DNA of 64,000 nucleotides from an uncultured Acidimicrobiales bacterium (lineage in GTDB: Bacteria; Actinomycetota; Acidimicrobiia; Acidimicrobiales; SZUA-35): NCBI GenBank assembly GCA_938021675.1, contig CALIFY010000018.1, forward strand, positions 62,001 through 126,000, written 5' to 3'. The notes beneath the pieces are model-generated. The model had not been told where the DNA came from, did not search any database, and saw only the letters and a list, made by a program, of their open reading frames with translations. Below are positions 62,081 to 64,000 of this stretch, one piece after another (the first letter of the stretch is position 1; the number at the start of each line of letters is the position of its first letter). The position numbers and the translations under genes are program-made.

Positions 62081-63091
62081 ATGAAGGTCTGGAGATCGAG
62101 GATCGGAGGCTCGGACACCCGCACCGCTCCCGTGCCGGGTTCGAGTTTCGTTGGTGTCGACGTTGGCGGAACGAAGATCTTGGCCGTAGTAACCGACGGC
62201 ATAGTTGCCGAAGCTCAGGATCGGGAACTACGAGCGACGCCAAAGGACCCGAACGAACTTGCTCCGGCCATTGTCGAAGTGGTTGAGACACTTCTGACAC
62301 GAAACGATGCGATCGTCGGTATCGGCGTCGGTGTTCCCGGTCTCGTCGATAACGCCGGCGTCTTGCACTACGGGCCGAACGTTGCTGGCGTACTTGGTCT
62401 CGATATCGCCGGTCGGTTGACCGAGGTCTTCTCGCTTCCGGCGGTGGCCGAAAACGACGGCTATCTTGCTGCGTTGACCGAGCACCGTCTCGGTGCCGCC
62501 CGAGGCCATGATCACGCCATCGTCGTTACCCAAGGGACCGGCATTGGTGGTGGGTTGATCGTCAATGGTCAGGTGCTCCGGGGGGCCAACGGATTTGCTG
62601 GAGAGCCTGGTCACATGCTTATCAACCGGTTCGGTCACCGTTGTGCCTGTGGCCGCACCGGCTGTTGGGAGTCGGTTGCTTCTGGCGCAGGTCTGGCCAA
62701 CATCGCCAGGGAGTATGTGGCCGAGGGGCACGGTGGCAAGATTCTCGATCATGCCGGCGGTGACCCTGCCAGTATCCGAGGTGAACACGTCTCGGCCGCA
62801 TTGGCCGAGAACGATCCAGATGCAACCGAGGTGCTGCAACGGTTTTCTTGGTGGATCGCCCAGGGGATAGGCAGCCTGATCGCGTTGCTCGACCCAAGCA
62901 TCGTTGTACTCGGAGGCGGACTTTCGGCTATCAGCGACGGCTTCATCGATACGGTGTCGACCCAGGTAACCGAGGCTGTCGTCGGCGGTCCGTACCGACC
63001 GGTGGTGCCCATCGTGCCGGCGGAGTTCGGGAACGATGCGGGAGCCGTCGGCGCTGTGTTGCGGGCCAGGGACTTTTTCATCAACGGTTAA
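62081..63091 (+). CDS. ROK family sugar kinase
   Basis: The protein is about 336 residues. The ATP-binding start is FVGVDVGGTKILAVVTDG, and the catalytic/glucose site is ENDGYLAALTEHRLGAARGHDH. The ROK zinc-binding motif is CACGRTGCWESVASG, and IVVLGGGLSAISDGF completes the fold. Relatives with this pattern are glucokinases (GlcK), and substrate specificity is not certain. Some upstream codons also remain open. It precedes the aminotransferase gene by 81 bases on the same strand. Confidence 0.9.
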   Translation: MKVWRSRIGGSDTRTAPVPGSSFVGVDVGGTKILAVVTDGIVAEAQDRELRATPKDPNELAPAIVEVVETLLTRNDAIVGIGVGVPGLVDNAGVLHYGPNVAGVLGLDIAGRLTEVFSLPAVAENDGYLAALTEHRLGAARGHDHAIVVTQGTGIGGGLIVNGQVLRGANGFAGEPGHMLINRFGHRCACGRTGCWESVASGAGLANIAREYVAEGHGGKILDHAGGDPASIRGEHVSAALAENDPDATEVLQRFSWWIAQGIGSLIALLDPSIVVLGGGLSAISDGFIDTVSTQVTEAVVGGPYRPVVPIVPAEFGNDAGAVGAVLRARDFFING

Positions 63092-63160
63092 CAGTCGTTG
63101 TGTCAATCGACCTTATGGCTTTCGAGTGCCTGGTGCGGCGGTTAGAGGCTCGGGTCGCAC

Positions 63161-63166
63161 TACGAT
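63161..63166 (+). promoter_or_regulatory. TANNNT -10 box of the aminotransferase gene
   Basis: TACGAT lies exactly 6 nt before the ATG at 63173. Confidence 0.45.
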
Positions 63167-63172
63167 CGGGAG

Positions 63173-64000
63173 ATGGAATTCCGGCGAATTGATCACCTGC
63201 CCCCATACGTCTTTTCGATTATCAACGAGCTGAAGATCGACGCTCGCCGGGCCGGTTCCGACGTCATCGACTTCGGGTTCGGGAACCCGGATCTGCCGTC
63301 CCCAGACATCGCTATCCGCAAGTTGGCCGAGGCCGCTGAGCTCTCTCGAAATCACCGGTACTCGGCAAGCAAGGGGATCCCCAAGCTTCGAGCGGCGGCC
63401 GCCGATCTGTATCGGCGCCGATTCGGGGTGGAGCTCGATCCCGATACCGAAGTGCTCAACGTGATTGGTGCCAAGGAGGGGTTCACCCACCTGATGTGGG
63501 TGCTGCTTCAACCTGGCGACGCCTGCCTTGTACCCGCACCATCGTACCCGATCCATATTTGGGGGCCGATCTTTGCCGGGGCGGCCATCCGTGAGGTGGC
63601 GCTGGCCGAAGGCGAGGAATTCGTACAAAACCTGGAGCGAGCGTGGGAGTACTCCTGGCCGAAACCTCGGGCGCTAGTCATTTCTTTTCCGCACAACCCA
63701 ACGACGATTTGTGTCGACAAGGGATTCTTCGAACGCATCGTGCGATTCGCGAAAGAGCGGAATGTCATCGTCGTACACGACAACGCGTACGCCGACCTGG
63801 GGTTCGATGGTTACGAACCACCATCGATCCTCCAAGCTCCAGGAGCGAAGGACTGTTGTGTCGAGCTTTACTCGATGACGAAGTCGTTCTCTATGGCTGG
63901 GTGGCGTGTGGCGTTTCTCGTCGGGAATCCAGAAGTAATCGCTGCCCTGTCTAAGTTGAAGAGCTATCTCGACTACGGGACGTTCCAGCCCATCCAGATC
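63173..64000 (+). CDS. class I/II aminotransferase, 3' end outside window
   Basis: The first 276 residues of a fold-type I aminotransferase are present. The start is RRIDHLPPYVFSIINELK, then DFGFGNPDLPSPD, YSASKGIPKLRAAAADLY, and VISFPHNPTTICVDKGFF. The PLP lysine sits in YSMTKSFSMAGWRVAF. The pattern is like alanine or LL-diaminopimelate aminotransferases (AlaA/AlaC/DapL-like). The window ends in the C-terminal third. It carries a good leaderless promoter. Confidence 0.9.
   Translation, partial: MEFRRIDHLPPYVFSIINELKIDARRAGSDVIDFGFGNPDLPSPDIAIRKLAEAAELSRNHRYSASKGIPKLRAAAADLYRRRFGVELDPDTEVLNVIGAKEGFTHLMWVLLQPGDACLVPAPSYPIHIWGPIFAGAAIREVALAEGEEFVQNLERAWEYSWPKPRALVISFPHNPTTICVDKGFFERIVRFAKERNVIVVHDNAYADLGFDGYEPPSILQAPGAKDCCVELYSMTKSFSMAGWRVAFLVGNPEVIAALSKLKSYLDYGTFQPIQI

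Overview
This is high-GC DNA from an actinobacterium, most probably an uncultivated, often aquatic Acidimicrobiia-type lineage. The support is indirect: a complete mycofactocin locus, a heliorhodopsin, a class A RNase P RNA, TetR, DUF427 and CaiB-type genes, a PimB-like mannosyltransferase, many GTG and TTG starts, and repeated TANNNT boxes 6 to 8 nt before start codons, as expected for leaderless transcripts. No rRNA, plasmid, phage or insertion-sequence gene is visible, so this reads as chromosome.

Left part (1 to 24 kb), mixed accessory and metabolic genes: a caspase-like (C13) lipoprotein cut by the window edge, an anchored solute-binding protein coupled to CopC, Pro/Glu-rich secreted proteins, a fatty acid desaturase, a GAF-PAS histidine kinase, a CaiB-type CoA transferase, a CAU-anticodon tRNA, a heliorhodopsin beside a DUF2071 gene, an OmpA-like protein, a divergent alpha/beta hydrolase and TetR pair, and sugar-nucleotide genes. 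Three genes here are visibly decayed: a PCD-VOC fusion, a DUF427 gene and a short-chain dehydrogenase.

Middle part (24 to 37 kb), mostly housekeeping: a class A penicillin-binding protein, a zinc-ribbon coiled-coil protein, a histidine phosphatase, a hemolysin III protein, rnpB, a rubrerythrin, trpD, and a 1289-residue protein with a long coiled coil and a C-terminal NYN/PIN-like nuclease domain.

Right-centre (37.4 to 57 kb) is the notable system: an extended mycofactocin island, nearly all on the minus strand. It contains the 52-residue precursor mftA (ending in the core IDGMCGVY), mftB, mftC, a CoxL/xanthine-dehydrogenase-type molybdoenzyme subunit, two FadH/OYE flavoenzymes, all four ETF genes (fixA, fixB, fixC, fixX), mftE, a MoxR AAA ATPase with a VWA protein (a CoxD/CoxE-like pair), mftF and a zinc-type alcohol dehydrogenase. 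mftD is not seen. The inferred logic is that MftA is made, cross-linked, trimmed and glycosylated into a redox cofactor. Dehydrogenases load it with electrons, and the ETF branch passes them to quinone. queF, a DUF937 gene and a surface protein sit inside the island.

Right end (57 to 64 kb): queG (completing a pair with queF), a PimB-like glycosyltransferase, a SRPBCC protein, a coiled-coil protein that looks like an SMC/ABC ATPase lacking its Walker A motif, a ROK sugar kinase, and an aminotransferase running off the window.
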